From JAMOQA01 sp964420365 (GTDB lineage: Bacteria; Acidobacteriota; Polarisedimenticolia; J045), in assembly GCA_964420365.1 (NCBI GenBank), contig CAYQTA010000077.1:1-64000 (forward strand): a stretch of 64,000 bases of DNA, in the 5' to 3' direction. Every line of letters begins with the position of its first letter. Position 1 is the first letter of the stretch. Shown piece by piece: positions 7,712 to 16,054 of the stretch. The notes below the pieces were generated by a model. That model saw nothing but the letters and a program-made list of their open reading frames with translations. It did not search any database and was not told the origin of the DNA. The position numbers were made by a program, and so were the translations under genes.

Positions 7712-9139
7712 TTGTCCTCGCGTCCGCAGCAGGGTTCCCCGGCCGACGAGGTCCTGGGGACGCGGGTTCCCCGCGGTCCGGAGGCGCGGCTCCGTGCCTG
7801 GATGGAAGCGATCTCGTCCGGGGACGCGGCCGAGGCGGAGGCCGCCCAGGAGGGGCTCGTCTCCCTGGGAGGACGCGCCGTCCGGCCCCTGCTCCGGTGC
7901 CTCGAGCGGGACGACGACCGGACCCGGTTGCGGGCGATCGGCCTCCTCGGGCTGCTGGGCGACCCCAGGGCCGCGGAGCCGCTGGCCGCGCTCCTCCACG
8001 ATCCCTCCGAGAAGATCCGCCGCAGCGCCGCCACGGCGCTCGGCCGCATCGCGAGCCCCCTCGTCGTGCCCACGCTGGCGGCCCTGCTCCGGCGGGAGAC
8101 GGCGCCCCGGGTCCGCCTTGCGGCGACCCGGGCCCTGGTCCGCCTGGTCCAGGCCGGGCACGAGGATGCGCTCCCCCCGGCCCTCGAGCGCCTTGCCGAC
8201 CGGCGGGAGGAATCCCGCGTCCGGATGGCGGCGATGGAGGCGATCCCCTGGGCGCCGGGCGAAGAGTTGTCCCGGGAGGGCCGATCCCTCCTCGAGCGGC
8301 TCGCCCGGGAGCGGCGGGGCCCGGTTCCCCGCAAGGCCCGCCGGATGCTGGCCAGCGCTCCCCGCCCCCGCCTCGATCCCTGGGTGCTCGAGCGCCTTCT
8401 CGGGGACCTCGGCAGCCGGAGGCTGGCGACCTGGCGCCAGGCGGTCGCCCAGCTCCGCCGCGCCGGCTCGGCGGTGGTGGAACCGCTGGTCCAGGCGATG
8501 CTGGACCGGCCCGGGGACCGGGAGTACGCCCGCCGGGTCGTTCTCGTGCTCCGGTCGCTCTCGAGCCGGCAGCTCGGGCGCCTCGGACCCTACCTCGACC
8601 TGGTACGGGATCCCGTCCACCTGGAAGCCCTCGTCGAGGTCGTCGAGGAGGCCGGCAGCCGGGCCCTCCTCGCCCGGCTCGCCGGGTTCGTCGGGCGTGT
8701 CGCCCGCCTGCGGGAAGGGGTACCGGCCGACGAGGCCCGCGCCCTCGACCGGGTGCGCTACCGGGCCCATCTCGCCCTCGCCCGGGCCGGCTCCCGCCTG
8801 GGGATCGCGGACCTTCGGCGGATCCTGGAGGACACCGCGCAGTCCCTCGCCCCGGAGGTCGCCGAGGCGATCGGCCTCGTCGGGACGCGCGGCGACCTGC
8901 CCGCGATGCTCCGGGCCTACCGGCGGTCGCGGGGCGTGACCCGCCTCGCCCTGCGGGACGCGGTCCTCCAGGTGGCCCGCCGGGAGCGGGTGCGCCGCAC
9001 CGGCCGCTTCCTCGACTCCCTCGAGCCCGGGGAGCGCCGTGCCGCCCGCGAGATCCTCGGTGCACCGCGGCCGGCGGCACGGCGGCGCGGGGGCCGCACG
9101 CCGCTCGTTGACAGCCCGGAACCCCCGCTCCTACCCTGA
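7712..9139 (+). CDS. HEAT-repeat protein
   Basis: A 475-residue protein dominated by HEAT/PBS-lyase-type helical repeats, strongest between residues 20 and 140: for example AVRPLLRCLERDDDRTRLRA, LGDPRAAEPLAALLHDPSEK and RRSAATALGRIASPLVVPTL, each about 30 residues. Further, more divergent repeats continue to the C-terminus. Such proteins are protein-interaction scaffolds; no catalytic motif or signal peptide is seen, so a cytoplasmic location is likely. The TTG at 7712 was chosen because GGAGGTG lies just upstream at ideal spacing and no ATG is available at the start of the repeat region. The 3' end carries the gap promoter. Confidence 0.85.
   Translation: MSSRPQQGSPADEVLGTRVPRGPEARLRAWMEAISSGDAAEAEAAQEGLVSLGGRAVRPLLRCLERDDDRTRLRAIGLLGLLGDPRAAEPLAALLHDPSEKIRRSAATALGRIASPLVVPTLAALLRRETAPRVRLAATRALVRLVQAGHEDALPPALERLADRREESRVRMAAMEAIPWAPGEELSREGRSLLERLARERRGPVPRKARRMLASAPRPRLDPWVLERLLGDLGSRRLATWRQAVAQLRRAGSAVVEPLVQAMLDRPGDREYARRVVLVLRSLSSRQLGRLGPYLDLVRDPVHLEALVEVVEEAGSRALLARLAGFVGRVARLREGVPADEARALDRVRYRAHLALARAGSRLGIADLRRILEDTAQSLAPEVAEAIGLVGTRGDLPAMLRAYRRSRGVTRLALRDAVLQVARRERVRRTGRFLDSLEPGERRAAREILGAPRPAARRRGGRTPLVDSPEPPLLP
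9108..9137 (+). promoter_or_regulatory. Predicted promoter of the gap-pgk-tpiA operon
   Basis: A perfect TTGACA at 9108-9113 is followed after 18 bases by TACCCT at 9132-9137. The -10 overlaps the stop codon of the upstream HEAT gene, so the two units are directly adjacent. It lies 58 bases before the gap start. Confidence 0.6.
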
Positions 9140-9195
9140 GCCCCCCGGGGGACCTCCCGGCAGACCACCCCGCCCGCCGGGGGTCGAGGACGTCG

Positions 9196-10224
9196 ATGAC
9201 CACGCTGCGCATCGGGCTCAACGGCGCCGGCCGGATCGGTCGCGCCCTGCTCCGCCTCCTCGCGGGCCGCGAGGACGTGGAGATCGTCGCCGTCAACGAC
9301 ACGGCGGGAGTGGAGACCGTCGCCCACCTCCTGCGCCACGACAGCGTCCACGGACCGTTTCCCGGCCTGGTGGAGACCGGGGATCGCCTGCTGGTGATCG
9401 ACGGCCGCGAGATTCGCTTCCACGAGGAACCGGACCCGGGAGCGATCCCCTGGGAAGAGTCCGGCGTCGACCTCGTGGTGGAGGCGACCGGGCGATTCGC
9501 GGCCGGGTCGGCCGCGCGCAGGCACCTGCGGGGGCCGGTGGAACGCGTGATCGTGACCGCGGTCGCCCCCGAGGCGGACGCGATGGTGGTCCCCGGGGTG
9601 ACGCCGGTCGTACCCGGCCGTGACGCGCGGATGATCTGCCTCGGATCCTGCACGACCCACGCCGCCGGCCTGCCCCTCGCGCTGATCGACCGCTGGTACG
9701 GCATCGAGGCCGCGGAGATGACGACGGTCCACTGCACGACCGGGTCCCAGGTCACGATGGACCAGCCTCACCGGGACCCGCGGCGGGCGCGCTCGGCGCT
9801 CCTGTCGATGATCCCGACGACGACCTCGGCATCCCGGGGCCTGGTCACGGTGCTCCCCGCCCTGGCGGGTCGGTTGACCTGTCTCGCGATCCGGGTGCCG
9901 GTGGCGGCCGGCAGCCTGGTCGAGGTGGTCGCCGCCACCCGCCGGCCTGTCGATCCTCCCGGCCGGCTCGCCGATCGTTTCCGGGCGGCGGCGGAGGGAG
10001 ACCTGGCCGGTCTCCTCGGCACCAGCGACGAGCCCCTGGTCTCGATCGATTTCGTCGGGAATCCCTGTTCCTCGGTGATCGACCTGCCCCTGCTCGCCCG
10101 GCCGGGGGAGCGCCTGGTGCGGGTGATCGCCTGGTACGACAACGAGTGGGGCTACGCCAACCGGGTGCGGGACGTCGTCCTTGCCCACCGGGACGACACC
10201 GCGTGGAAAGGAGCTGCGCGATGA
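9196..10224 (+). CDS. gap: Glyceraldehyde-3-phosphate dehydrogenase family protein (divergent)
   Basis: A 342-residue GAPDH homologue of normal length, first gene of a gap-pgk-tpiA operon, so it should oxidise glyceraldehyde 3-phosphate with NAD(P). It has the Rossmann start GLNGAGRIGR (usual GFGRIGR), the catalytic cysteine in LGSCTTHAAG, the catalytic-base histidine in MTTVHCTTG, and the C-terminal AWYDNEWGYANRV. Several strongly conserved positions differ: SCTTN is SCTTH, the phosphate-site TGAAKA is TSASRG, and RVPTPNVS is RVPVAAGS. It may still be the glycolytic enzyme, or an erythrose-4-phosphate-like or sugar-phosphate variant. A GAxGA-rich SD is weak but ATG 9196 begins the domain correctly. 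Confidence 0.85.
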   Translation: MTTLRIGLNGAGRIGRALLRLLAGREDVEIVAVNDTAGVETVAHLLRHDSVHGPFPGLVETGDRLLVIDGREIRFHEEPDPGAIPWEESGVDLVVEATGRFAAGSAARRHLRGPVERVIVTAVAPEADAMVVPGVTPVVPGRDARMICLGSCTTHAAGLPLALIDRWYGIEAAEMTTVHCTTGSQVTMDQPHRDPRRARSALLSMIPTTTSASRGLVTVLPALAGRLTCLAIRVPVAAGSLVEVVAATRRPVDPPGRLADRFRAAAEGDLAGLLGTSDEPLVSIDFVGNPCSSVIDLPLLARPGERLVRVIAWYDNEWGYANRVRDVVLAHRDDTAWKGAAR

Positions 10225-11420
10225 CTTACCGATCGGTCAAGGACCTGGACGTGCGCGGCCGGGTCGTCTTCTGCCGGGTGGACTTCAACGTACCGCTCGA
10301 CGGCACGAAGATCACGGACGATCGCCGGATCCGGGCCGCCCTGCCGACGATCCGCTGGCTCGCGGAGCACGGGGCCCGGGTGCTCTGTGCCAGTCATCTC
10401 GGGAGGCCGAAGGGGAAGCGCGTCCCGGAGCTCAGCCTGGCCCCGGTCGCCCGCCGGCTCGGGGAACTCCTGGGCCGGGACGTGCCCTTCGCCGAGGACT
10501 GCGTCGGCGAGCCGGCCCACCGGCTGGCGGAGGCACTGGCGGAGGGAGGTGTCGGCCTGCTCGAGAACCTCCGCTACCACGAGGGGGAGACGAAGGGGGA
10601 CGACGCGTTCGCACGGGCCCTCGCCGAGCCGGCGGACCTCTACGTGAACGACGCCTTCGGCGCGGCCCACCGCGCCCATGCCTCCGTGGTCGGGGTTCCC
10701 CGCCACGTCGGGGCGAGTGCGGCGGGATTCCTGATGGACCGGGAGATCTCGGCCCTCTCCCGGCTCCTCGAGGCGCCGGAGCGGCCCTACGTCGCGATCC
10801 TCGGCGGCGCGAAGGTCTCGGACAAGATCGGTCTCGTCGAGCAACTGCTCGCCCGGGTCGACCGGGTCCTGGTCGGCGGGGCGATGGCCTACACGTTCCT
10901 GGCGGCGCGCGGCATCGAGGTCGGCGCCTCCCGGGTCGAGGCGGACCGGCTCGATCTCGCGCGGGAACTCGAGGAGAAGGCGACGGTCCGGGGCGTCCGG
11001 TTCGTGCTGCCGGTGGACCACGTGGTCGCCGAGAAGGTCGACGGGAAACGGGTCTCCGGCCTCGCGACCGTGGACGGGGAGGCGATTCCGCCCGGGCTCG
11101 CCGGCGTGGACATCGGGCCCCGGACGAGGGAGCTCTTCCGGGCGGAGCTGGGTCCCGACGTCCGCACGGTCCTCTGGAACGGCCCCCTGGGCCTCTTCGA
11201 GGCCGAGGGGTGCGAGGCCGGCACCCGGGAGATCGCCGACCACCTGGCCGGCCTGGCGGGTGCCTTCCGGGTGCTGGGAGGCGGCGACACCGCCGCCGCC
11301 GCCGCCCGGTTCGGAACGGAGGAGAAGTACGACCACGTCTCCACGGGGGGCGGTGCGGCGCTCGAGTTCCTTTCCGGCATCCGGCTTCCCGGGATCGTCG
11401 CCCTCGAGGAGACCGCGTGA
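10221..11420 (+). CDS. pgk: Phosphoglycerate kinase
   Basis: A 399-residue enzyme making ATP from 1,3-bisphosphoglycerate. Visible motifs are RVDFNVPLDGTKITDDRRI near the N-terminus, ASHLGRPKGK for substrate binding, LLENLRYHEGETKGD, the hinge region ILGGAKVSDKIGLVEQLL, and the nucleotide-binding LWNGPLGLFE and GGGDTAAAA. ATG 10221 overlaps the gap stop as ATGA and is preceded by AAAGGAG, so the genes are coupled. Full-length and typical for bacteria. Confidence 0.97.
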   Translation: MTYRSVKDLDVRGRVVFCRVDFNVPLDGTKITDDRRIRAALPTIRWLAEHGARVLCASHLGRPKGKRVPELSLAPVARRLGELLGRDVPFAEDCVGEPAHRLAEALAEGGVGLLENLRYHEGETKGDDAFARALAEPADLYVNDAFGAAHRAHASVVGVPRHVGASAAGFLMDREISALSRLLEAPERPYVAILGGAKVSDKIGLVEQLLARVDRVLVGGAMAYTFLAARGIEVGASRVEADRLDLARELEEKATVRGVRFVLPVDHVVAEKVDGKRVSGLATVDGEAIPPGLAGVDIGPRTRELFRAELGPDVRTVLWNGPLGLFEAEGCEAGTREIADHLAGLAGAFRVLGGGDTAAAAARFGTEEKYDHVSTGGGAALEFLSGIRLPGIVALEETA

Positions 11421-11436
11421 ACGAAGGGAGGTGTCC

Positions 11437-12228
11437 GTGGACCGCATGCCGCTGATCGTCGGCAACTGGAAGATGCACCACACCCGGGCGACCGCGCGGG
11501 CCTTCTGCGCGGAGCTGCGGGAACGACACGTCGAGAGTCCCCTCCCCGCCGGTACCGAGATCGGGATCGCGCCGCCGTTCACGTCCCTCGACGTGGTCGG
11601 AGAGGGCCTGGGCGAGCTGCCGGTCTTCCTCGCCGCGCAGGACGTCCACTGGGAACCGTCCGGCGCGTTCACCGGGGAGATCGCCCCGGGAATGCTGTCG
11701 GAGCTGGGATGCCGGATGGTGATCGTCGGCCACTCCGAGCGGAGGCACCTGTTCGGGGAAACGGACGAGCGCGTCGCCCGAAAGGTGGCGGCGGTCGTGG
11801 ACGCCGGGATGGTGCCGATCCTGTGCGTCGGCGAGACGGAGGACGAGCGGGACGCCGATCGCACCCGGAGCGTCGTGGAGACCCAGCTCAGGAAGGGCCT
11901 CGAGAGGATCGAACCGCGGGACCCGGCGCGGCTGGTCGTCGCCTACGAGCCGGTCTGGGCGATCGGGACCGGCCGGGTTGCCACTCCCGGGCAGGTCGAG
12001 GAGGTCCACGGGTTCCTGCGGGACGTGCTCGCGTCGATCGGGGGCCGCGGGTTCGCCTCCGGGGTGCGGATCCTCTACGGGGGCTCGGTCAAGCCGGGAA
12101 ACGCGGCGGGTCTCGCGGGGCTGCCCCACGTGGACGGGTTCCTCGTGGGGGGCGCCAGCCTGGAGGCGGCGACGTTCGCCCGGCTCTCGCGTCTCCTCGG
12201 AGGTGGGCCGGGGGCGGAGGAGGGCTAG
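11437..12228 (+). CDS. tpiA: Triosephosphate isomerase
   Basis: A 263-residue TIM-barrel enzyme interconverting dihydroxyacetone phosphate and glyceraldehyde 3-phosphate. Visible are the N-terminal GNWKMHH (catalytic Lys), the catalytic histidine region VIVGHSERRHLFGE, the catalytic glutamate in VVAYEPVWAIGTGR, and the phosphate-binding ILYGGSVKPGNAAGL. The start is taken as GTG 11437 (VDRMPLIVG) because GGGAGG lies 6 bases upstream; the ATG 9 bases later would have SD spacing that is too long. It is the last gene of the glycolytic operon. Confidence 0.96.
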   Translation: MDRMPLIVGNWKMHHTRATARAFCAELRERHVESPLPAGTEIGIAPPFTSLDVVGEGLGELPVFLAAQDVHWEPSGAFTGEIAPGMLSELGCRMVIVGHSERRHLFGETDERVARKVAAVVDAGMVPILCVGETEDERDADRTRSVVETQLRKGLERIEPRDPARLVVAYEPVWAIGTGRVATPGQVEEVHGFLRDVLASIGGRGFASGVRILYGGSVKPGNAAGLAGLPHVDGFLVGGASLEAATFARLSRLLGGGPGAEEG

Positions 12229-12235
12229 CGATCAT

Positions 12236-12287
12236 CCCCCCGCTGGCCGGGCCCGGGCGACTCCCTTCCCGGGCCCGCAGGGGGGGC
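12236..12287 (+). terminator. Strong stem-loop after tpiA
   Basis: A perfect 10-bp stem (12248-12257 with 12268-12277, CGGGCCCGGG and its complement) with a 10-base loop is extended by an outer C-run/G-run pairing. There is no T-tract, so it may act as a pause or RNA-stabilising hairpin rather than a classic intrinsic terminator. Confidence 0.4.
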
Positions 12288-12350
12288 GACCGATCCACTC
12301 CCACCGGGATGCCGCGGAGGCGCTCCCGCCCCGGGGCCGTCGCCCGCAGG

Positions 12351-12379
12351 TTGCCGGGCCCGGGGGCCCGTGCTAGGGT
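12351..12379 (+). promoter_or_regulatory. Predicted promoter of secG
   Basis: TTGCCG at 12351-12356 and TAGGGT at 12374-12379 are separated by 17 bases, and TGC precedes the -10 (extended -10). It lies 33 bases upstream of the GTG start. Confidence 0.55.
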
Positions 12380-12412
12380 TTCCCGGCCCCTCACCGGGGG
12401 CGGGAGGTAATT

Positions 12413-12829
12413 GTGCTCTGGTTCACGCTCGTGCTGGCGGTTCACGTCGTGGTGTCCGTCTTCCTGATCCTCGTGGTGCTCCTCCAGAGCGGGCAGGCGG
12501 GCGACATCGCCAGCGCCTTCGGTGGCGGCGGTTCCCAGGCGGCGTTCGGCCCCCGCGGCTCGAGCAACGTCCTGACCAAGGCGACCACCTGGTCGGCGGC
12601 GATCTTCATGGTCACGTCGATCCTGCTGGTCTTCCTGTCCCAGGACCGGGGTGGCTCGGTGCTCGACGAGGTGGAGACGCCGGCGCCGACTCCCGCCGTC
12701 CAGACCGCTCCCGCGGAGCCCGGAGGCGAGCAGGAGGCCGGGCAGCAGGCCCCGGCCACCACCGGGGACCAAGCCCCCGCGCCGGCCGGGGAGACGCCCG
12801 CCGGAGACGTGCCGGCCGAGGGGAACTGA
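12413..12829 (+). CDS. secG: Protein translocase subunit SecG
   Basis: A 138-residue SecG, the small two-helix partner of SecYE in the inner membrane. Helix 1 (residues about 3-24, ending in VVLLQSGQAGDIASAFGGGG) and helix 2 (residues about 57-76, TTWSAAIFMVTSILLVFLSQ) are visible, with the conserved cytoplasmic loop between them. The last 60 residues are a low-complexity Ala/Pro/Glu/Gln/Gly tail, longer than in the usual 75-110-residue SecG. The start is GTG 12413 with GGGAGGTAA just upstream. It follows tpiA, a very common bacterial gene order. Confidence 0.95.
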   Translation: MLWFTLVLAVHVVVSVFLILVVLLQSGQAGDIASAFGGGGSQAAFGPRGSSNVLTKATTWSAAIFMVTSILLVFLSQDRGGSVLDEVETPAPTPAVQTAPAEPGGEQEAGQQAPATTGDQAPAPAGETPAGDVPAEGN

Positions 12830-12837
12830 GCTACACT
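12809..12837 (+). promoter_or_regulatory. Predicted promoter of tRNA-Leu
   Basis: GTGCCG at 12809-12814 and TACACT at 12832-12837 are separated by 17 bases, overlapping the end of secG; the tRNA begins 22 bases after the -10. Confidence 0.45.
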
Positions 12838-12858
12838 ACGGCGCAGCGCGAGCCGGGT

Positions 12859-12945
12859 GCCGAAGTGGCGGAATTGGCAGACGCGCATGGTTGAGGGCCA
12901 TGTGGGCGCAAGCCCGTGCGAGTTCGAGTCTCGCCTTCGGCACCA
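12859..12945 (+). tRNA. tRNA-Leu (anticodon GAG)
   Basis: An 87-base tRNA with encoded CCA (12943-12945). The acceptor GCCGAAG pairs with CTTCGGC, the anticodon stem CATGG/CCATG encloses the loop TTGAGGG giving anticodon GAG, and a long class II variable arm (GGGC-GCAA-GCCC type) is present, as expected for leucine. The T arm GCGAG-TTCGAGT-CTCGC is perfect. It reads the CTC and CTT leucine codons. Confidence 0.97.
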
Positions 12946-12962
12946 TTCCCCGGACACCAGGA

Positions 12963-12995
12963 GAACCGCCCCGCGGGGCGGTTCCTTGTCTTTGT
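12963..12995 (+). terminator. Intrinsic terminator after tRNA-Leu
   Basis: An 11-bp inverted repeat with no unpaired centre (GAACCGCCCCG and its complement, 12963-12984) is followed by a T-rich stretch CTTGTCTTTGT. It lies 18 bases after the tRNA and should end the secG/tRNA-Leu transcript. Confidence 0.75.
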
Positions 12996-13071
12996 CGCGC
13001 CGGGATGATCTGCCCGGCGGCCGGGAGGGGCGGATCCCCCCGGCCGCCGGGGACGGAAATCTCTCCCGTCC

Positions 13072-13128
13072 CACCGGGCCCGGGGAAACCGATGGGGGTC
13101 GGCGGCTCCGCCGCCCGCGGGCCCGGTG
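13072..13128 (+). repeat. Nested inverted repeat in the 354-bp gap before glgP
   Basis: The stretch 12985-13338 contains no gene. Its one notable structure is an 11-bp inverted repeat, CACCGGGCCCG at 13072-13082 and CGGGCCCGGTG at 13118-13128, enclosing a second hairpin (GGCGG-CT-CCGCC at about 13101-13112). If transcribed it would fold into a stable branched stem about 210 bases upstream of glgP. A regulatory leader is possible but unproven. No convincing promoter was found in the remainder; CAGGAT near 13240 is a weak -10 candidate only. Confidence 0.3.
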
Positions 13129-13338
13129 CAGTCCGTGCTCCCGCGTGGCGCCCCCGGCTCCCGCAGGAAACCCGGAACGCCCGAGGGGCCTTCGCCTGAG
13201 AAGTACGCCCTTCCGCACCGGCCCGCAACGAGAACCCGTGGCAGGATCACCGCATGTCACGTTCCGGGATCGCCCGGGTCGGTTCGCCTCGGCCCACGGG
13301 GCGGCCCCGGGCCACCCCGCTCCCCGGAGGTCCGTCCG

Positions 13339-15543
13339 ATGAACGGTTCCCGTCCCCACGACGTCGGCATCGAGATCCGTACCCTCGCCGGCGCCGACTT
13401 CTGGTTGCCCGAGGAGTTCGAGGGGCTGCGCGAGCTGGCCTACAACCTCTGGTGGAGCTGGAACCCCCGGGCGCGGATGCTGTTCTCCAGCATCCACCCG
13501 GCCCTGTGGAACCGGTACCTCAACCCGGTCGAGGTCCTGATGCACGTGGACCCGCCCCACTGGGAGTCCCTCCAGCTCTCGGATGCCTTCCAGGCCGCCT
13601 ACGACATGGTGCTCTCCGAGTTCCGTCGCTACATGGAAGGCAGGCCGGAGCCCTGGTTCCGGCGGGCCTTCCCCGGGTGGGACCGGGGTCCGATCGCCTA
13701 CGTCTCCACCGAGTACGGCATCCACGAGAGCCTCGGGATCTACTCCGGCGGGCTGGGGGTCCTCTCGGGCGACCACGTCAAGGCGGCCTCGGACCTGGGG
13801 CTGCCGTTCGTCGCCGTGGGCCTGCTCTACCGGCGCGGGTACTTCCGGCAGACGATCGACGCCGAGGGACGGCAGCAGCACTTCTACCCGGACTTCGACC
13901 TGGGCCGTCTCCCCGTGCTGCCCGTCCTGGATCACCACGGTCGCCCGCTGGTCGTCTCGGTGCCCCTCCTGGACCGGAAGGTTCACCTCAAGGTGTACAA
14001 GGTCCAGGTGGGACGGGTCCCGGTCCTCCTGCTCGACTCGGACATCCCCCAGAACGAGCCGCAGGACCGCCCGATCACGCACATTCTCTACGTACGCGGC
14101 CGGGAAATGCGGCTCGCCCAGGAGATGTGCCTCGGCATCGGGGCGGCCCGCGCGATCCGCGCGCTCGGGATCGAGCCGAGCGCCTGGCATCTCAACGAGG
14201 GGCACGTCGCGTTCCTCGCCCTCGAGCGGATCCGCGAGGAGATGCACGGCGGGGAACGCTTCCACCGGGCCATCGAGCTGGCGCGGCGGAACGTCGCATT
14301 CACGACGCACACGCCGGTTCCCGCGGGCAACGAGACGTTCGACGCGGACCTGGCGCGCCTCTACCTCGGGGGCTGGGCGTTGCAGCTCCGGGTCTCCCTG
14401 CGGGACCTGATGGCCCTCGGCCAGGTCCACCCGGAACGCGACGGAGAACCGTTCAACATGACCGCCCTCGCGCTCCGCGTCTCCTCGTTCCGCAACGGCG
14501 TCAGCCGTCGCCACGGCGAGGTCTCCCGCGAGATGTGGAGGGACCTGTTCCCCGGCGAGGAGCCGCCGATCACCTCGATCACGAACGGGGTCCACGTCTC
14601 GACGTGGGTGGGCCTCGAGCTGCGCGACCTCTTCGTCCGGGTGATCGGCACCGACTGGGAGGAGACCGCGGGCCGCCCGGAGGACTGGCGCGGGGCGGTG
14701 AGCCGGATCCCGGACGACGAGCTCTGGACCGCCCACGAGGCACAGAAGCGGCGCCTGATCCGCTCGGCACGCGAGAACCTCCGCCGCATGTACGCGCGCC
14801 ACGGCGCCTCCCCCCGCTTCCTGGCATCGATCGAGCAGATGCTCGACCCGCGGGCGCTCACGATCGGTTTCGCGCGTCGCTTCGCGACCTACAAGCGGGC
14901 CGGCCTGGTCTTCACGGACATCCCGCGCCTGCGCCGCATCCTCGGTGACCCGGACCGTCCGCTCCAGATCATCTTCGCCGGCAAGGCCCATCCCGCCGAC
15001 CTGGCGGGGCAGGACCTGATCGCGAAGATCTTCCGCATCGCCCAGGGAGACGACTTCCGCGGCAGGATCGTCTTCCTCGAGGACTACGACACGCGGATCG
15101 CGCGCCTGATGGTCCAGGGAGTCGACGTCTGGCTGAACAACCCCCGGCGTCCCCTCGAGGCGAGCGGCACGTCCGGCCAGAAGGCGGCGGCCAACGGTGC
15201 GCTCAATCTCTCGGTCCCGGACGGCTGGTGGATCGAGGGCTACTCGCCGGACGTCGGCTGGTCGATCGGTGGTGTCGAGGCCCTCCCGGACGAACGGGAG
15301 CAGGACGAACGGGACGCGGCGGCCCTCTACGAGCTGCTGGAGAACGAGGTGATCCCCCTGTTCTGGGACCGGGACGAGGAAGGACTGCCCCGGGGCTGGA
15401 TCGCGCGGATGCGCGCCTGCATCGGGGAACTCGTCCCGCGGTTCAGCGCGGCGCGGATGGTCGGGGAGTACGTCGACCGGGCCTACGCCCCCCTCGCCGG
15501 GGCCGGTGCTCCCGGCGAACGGCCCCCGGGAGCGTCCGCCTAG
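13339..15543 (+). CDS. glgP: Alpha-glucan phosphorylase (GlgP, TIGR02094-like)
   Basis: A 734-residue GT35 phosphorylase that releases glucose 1-phosphate from glycogen or maltodextrin. It belongs to the shorter bacterial/archaeal subgroup: the N-terminal LWWSWNPRAR, YVSTEYGIHESLGIYSGGLG (active-site glycine loop) and HLNEGHVAFLALERI are visible, and the PLP-binding lysine is K615 in EASGTSGQKAAANG, a subgroup variant of the classical EASGTxxMK motif. Allosteric sites of eukaryotic enzymes are absent. ATG 13339 has CGGAGG upstream. It is monocistronic; its stop overlaps the stop of the opposite-strand gene by 4 bases (CTAG). No other glycogen gene is adjacent. Confidence 0.95.
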   Translation: MNGSRPHDVGIEIRTLAGADFWLPEEFEGLRELAYNLWWSWNPRARMLFSSIHPALWNRYLNPVEVLMHVDPPHWESLQLSDAFQAAYDMVLSEFRRYMEGRPEPWFRRAFPGWDRGPIAYVSTEYGIHESLGIYSGGLGVLSGDHVKAASDLGLPFVAVGLLYRRGYFRQTIDAEGRQQHFYPDFDLGRLPVLPVLDHHGRPLVVSVPLLDRKVHLKVYKVQVGRVPVLLLDSDIPQNEPQDRPITHILYVRGREMRLAQEMCLGIGAARAIRALGIEPSAWHLNEGHVAFLALERIREEMHGGERFHRAIELARRNVAFTTHTPVPAGNETFDADLARLYLGGWALQLRVSLRDLMALGQVHPERDGEPFNMTALALRVSSFRNGVSRRHGEVSREMWRDLFPGEEPPITSITNGVHVSTWVGLELRDLFVRVIGTDWEETAGRPEDWRGAVSRIPDDELWTAHEAQKRRLIRSARENLRRMYARHGASPRFLASIEQMLDPRALTIGFARRFATYKRAGLVFTDIPRLRRILGDPDRPLQIIFAGKAHPADLAGQDLIAKIFRIAQGDDFRGRIVFLEDYDTRIARLMVQGVDVWLNNPRRPLEASGTSGQKAAANGALNLSVPDGWWIEGYSPDVGWSIGGVEALPDEREQDERDAAALYELLENEVIPLFWDRDEEGLPRGWIARMRACIGELVPRFSAARMVGEYVDRAYAPLAGAGAPGERPPGASA

Positions 15544-15977
15544 CGGGCCGCCTTGCGGCCACCCTTCCGCGACGCCTTGCGGGACGTCCCGGGGGCCCGC
15601 CCCCCGGCCTTCTTCCCGGCCGCGGCCTTCGCCCGGTCCACGATCGCCTGCAGGTCCTTCCGGCCGCGACGCCACTGCTGGTAGTGCCGGCTGCACAGCC
15701 CGAGGGCGTAGTGGTCCGCGCCGCATCCCTCGACGAGACACCGCTCGTGGAGGGGCGGTCGTCCCGGCTTCTTGCCCGAGGCCGTCCGCGACCGGGAACC
15801 CGACGCCAGCCGCGTGACCTTGCGCTCCAGGGCATCGAGCCGCCGCTCGATGGAGCGAAGGAGCCGGGCCAGCCCCTCCGCGCCGTCGAGCTTGCGCAGG
15901 CGGGCGTCCACCAGTTCTCCGACCAGTTCGCGGAACAGGCCGTCGACACGCTTCGCCGTCTTCGCACGCTTCGCCAT
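15540..15977 (-). CDS. Small basic coiled-coil protein with zinc-finger-like motif
   Basis: A 145-residue protein of unknown function. Residues 10-57 are predicted coiled coil (RVDGLFRELVGELVDARLRK, then RLLRSIERRLDALERK). Residues 70-104 have GRPP followed by C80-x4-C85-x9-C95-x2-H98, a probable zinc site, and YQQWRRG; this CxxxxC...GLCxxHYxxW module is familiar from small proteins of delta-proteobacteria and phages. The C-terminal 35 residues are a Lys/Arg/Ala/Gly tail like that of histone-like DNA-binding proteins. Nucleic-acid binding is therefore likely but inferred. ATG at 15977 follows AAAGGATCC. A strong promoter is found 78 bases upstream. Confidence 0.8.
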   Translation of the reverse strand: MAKRAKTAKRVDGLFRELVGELVDARLRKLDGAEGLARLLRSIERRLDALERKVTRLASGSRSRTASGKKPGRPPLHERCLVEGCGADHYALGLCSRHYQQWRRGRKDLQAIVDRAKAAAGKKAGGRAPGTSRKASRKGGRKAAR

Positions 15978-16054
15978 GAAGAGGATCCTTTCCCCGGCCA
16001 GTCGATGCGGGGACAGGCCGGACGGGCCCGCGAGCCGAGGGCGGGCAGGCGGAC

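Noticed and set aside
7712..9139. Plus-strand gene taken as starting at 7187
   Set aside because: The longer reading overlaps the lipoprotein gene on the opposite strand and its N-terminal part has no homology-like features; TTG 7712 has the ribosome site.
12859..12945. tRNA-Leu as a possible phage or island attachment site
   Set aside because: No integrase, direct repeat of the tRNA 3' end or foreign-looking DNA is seen within the window.
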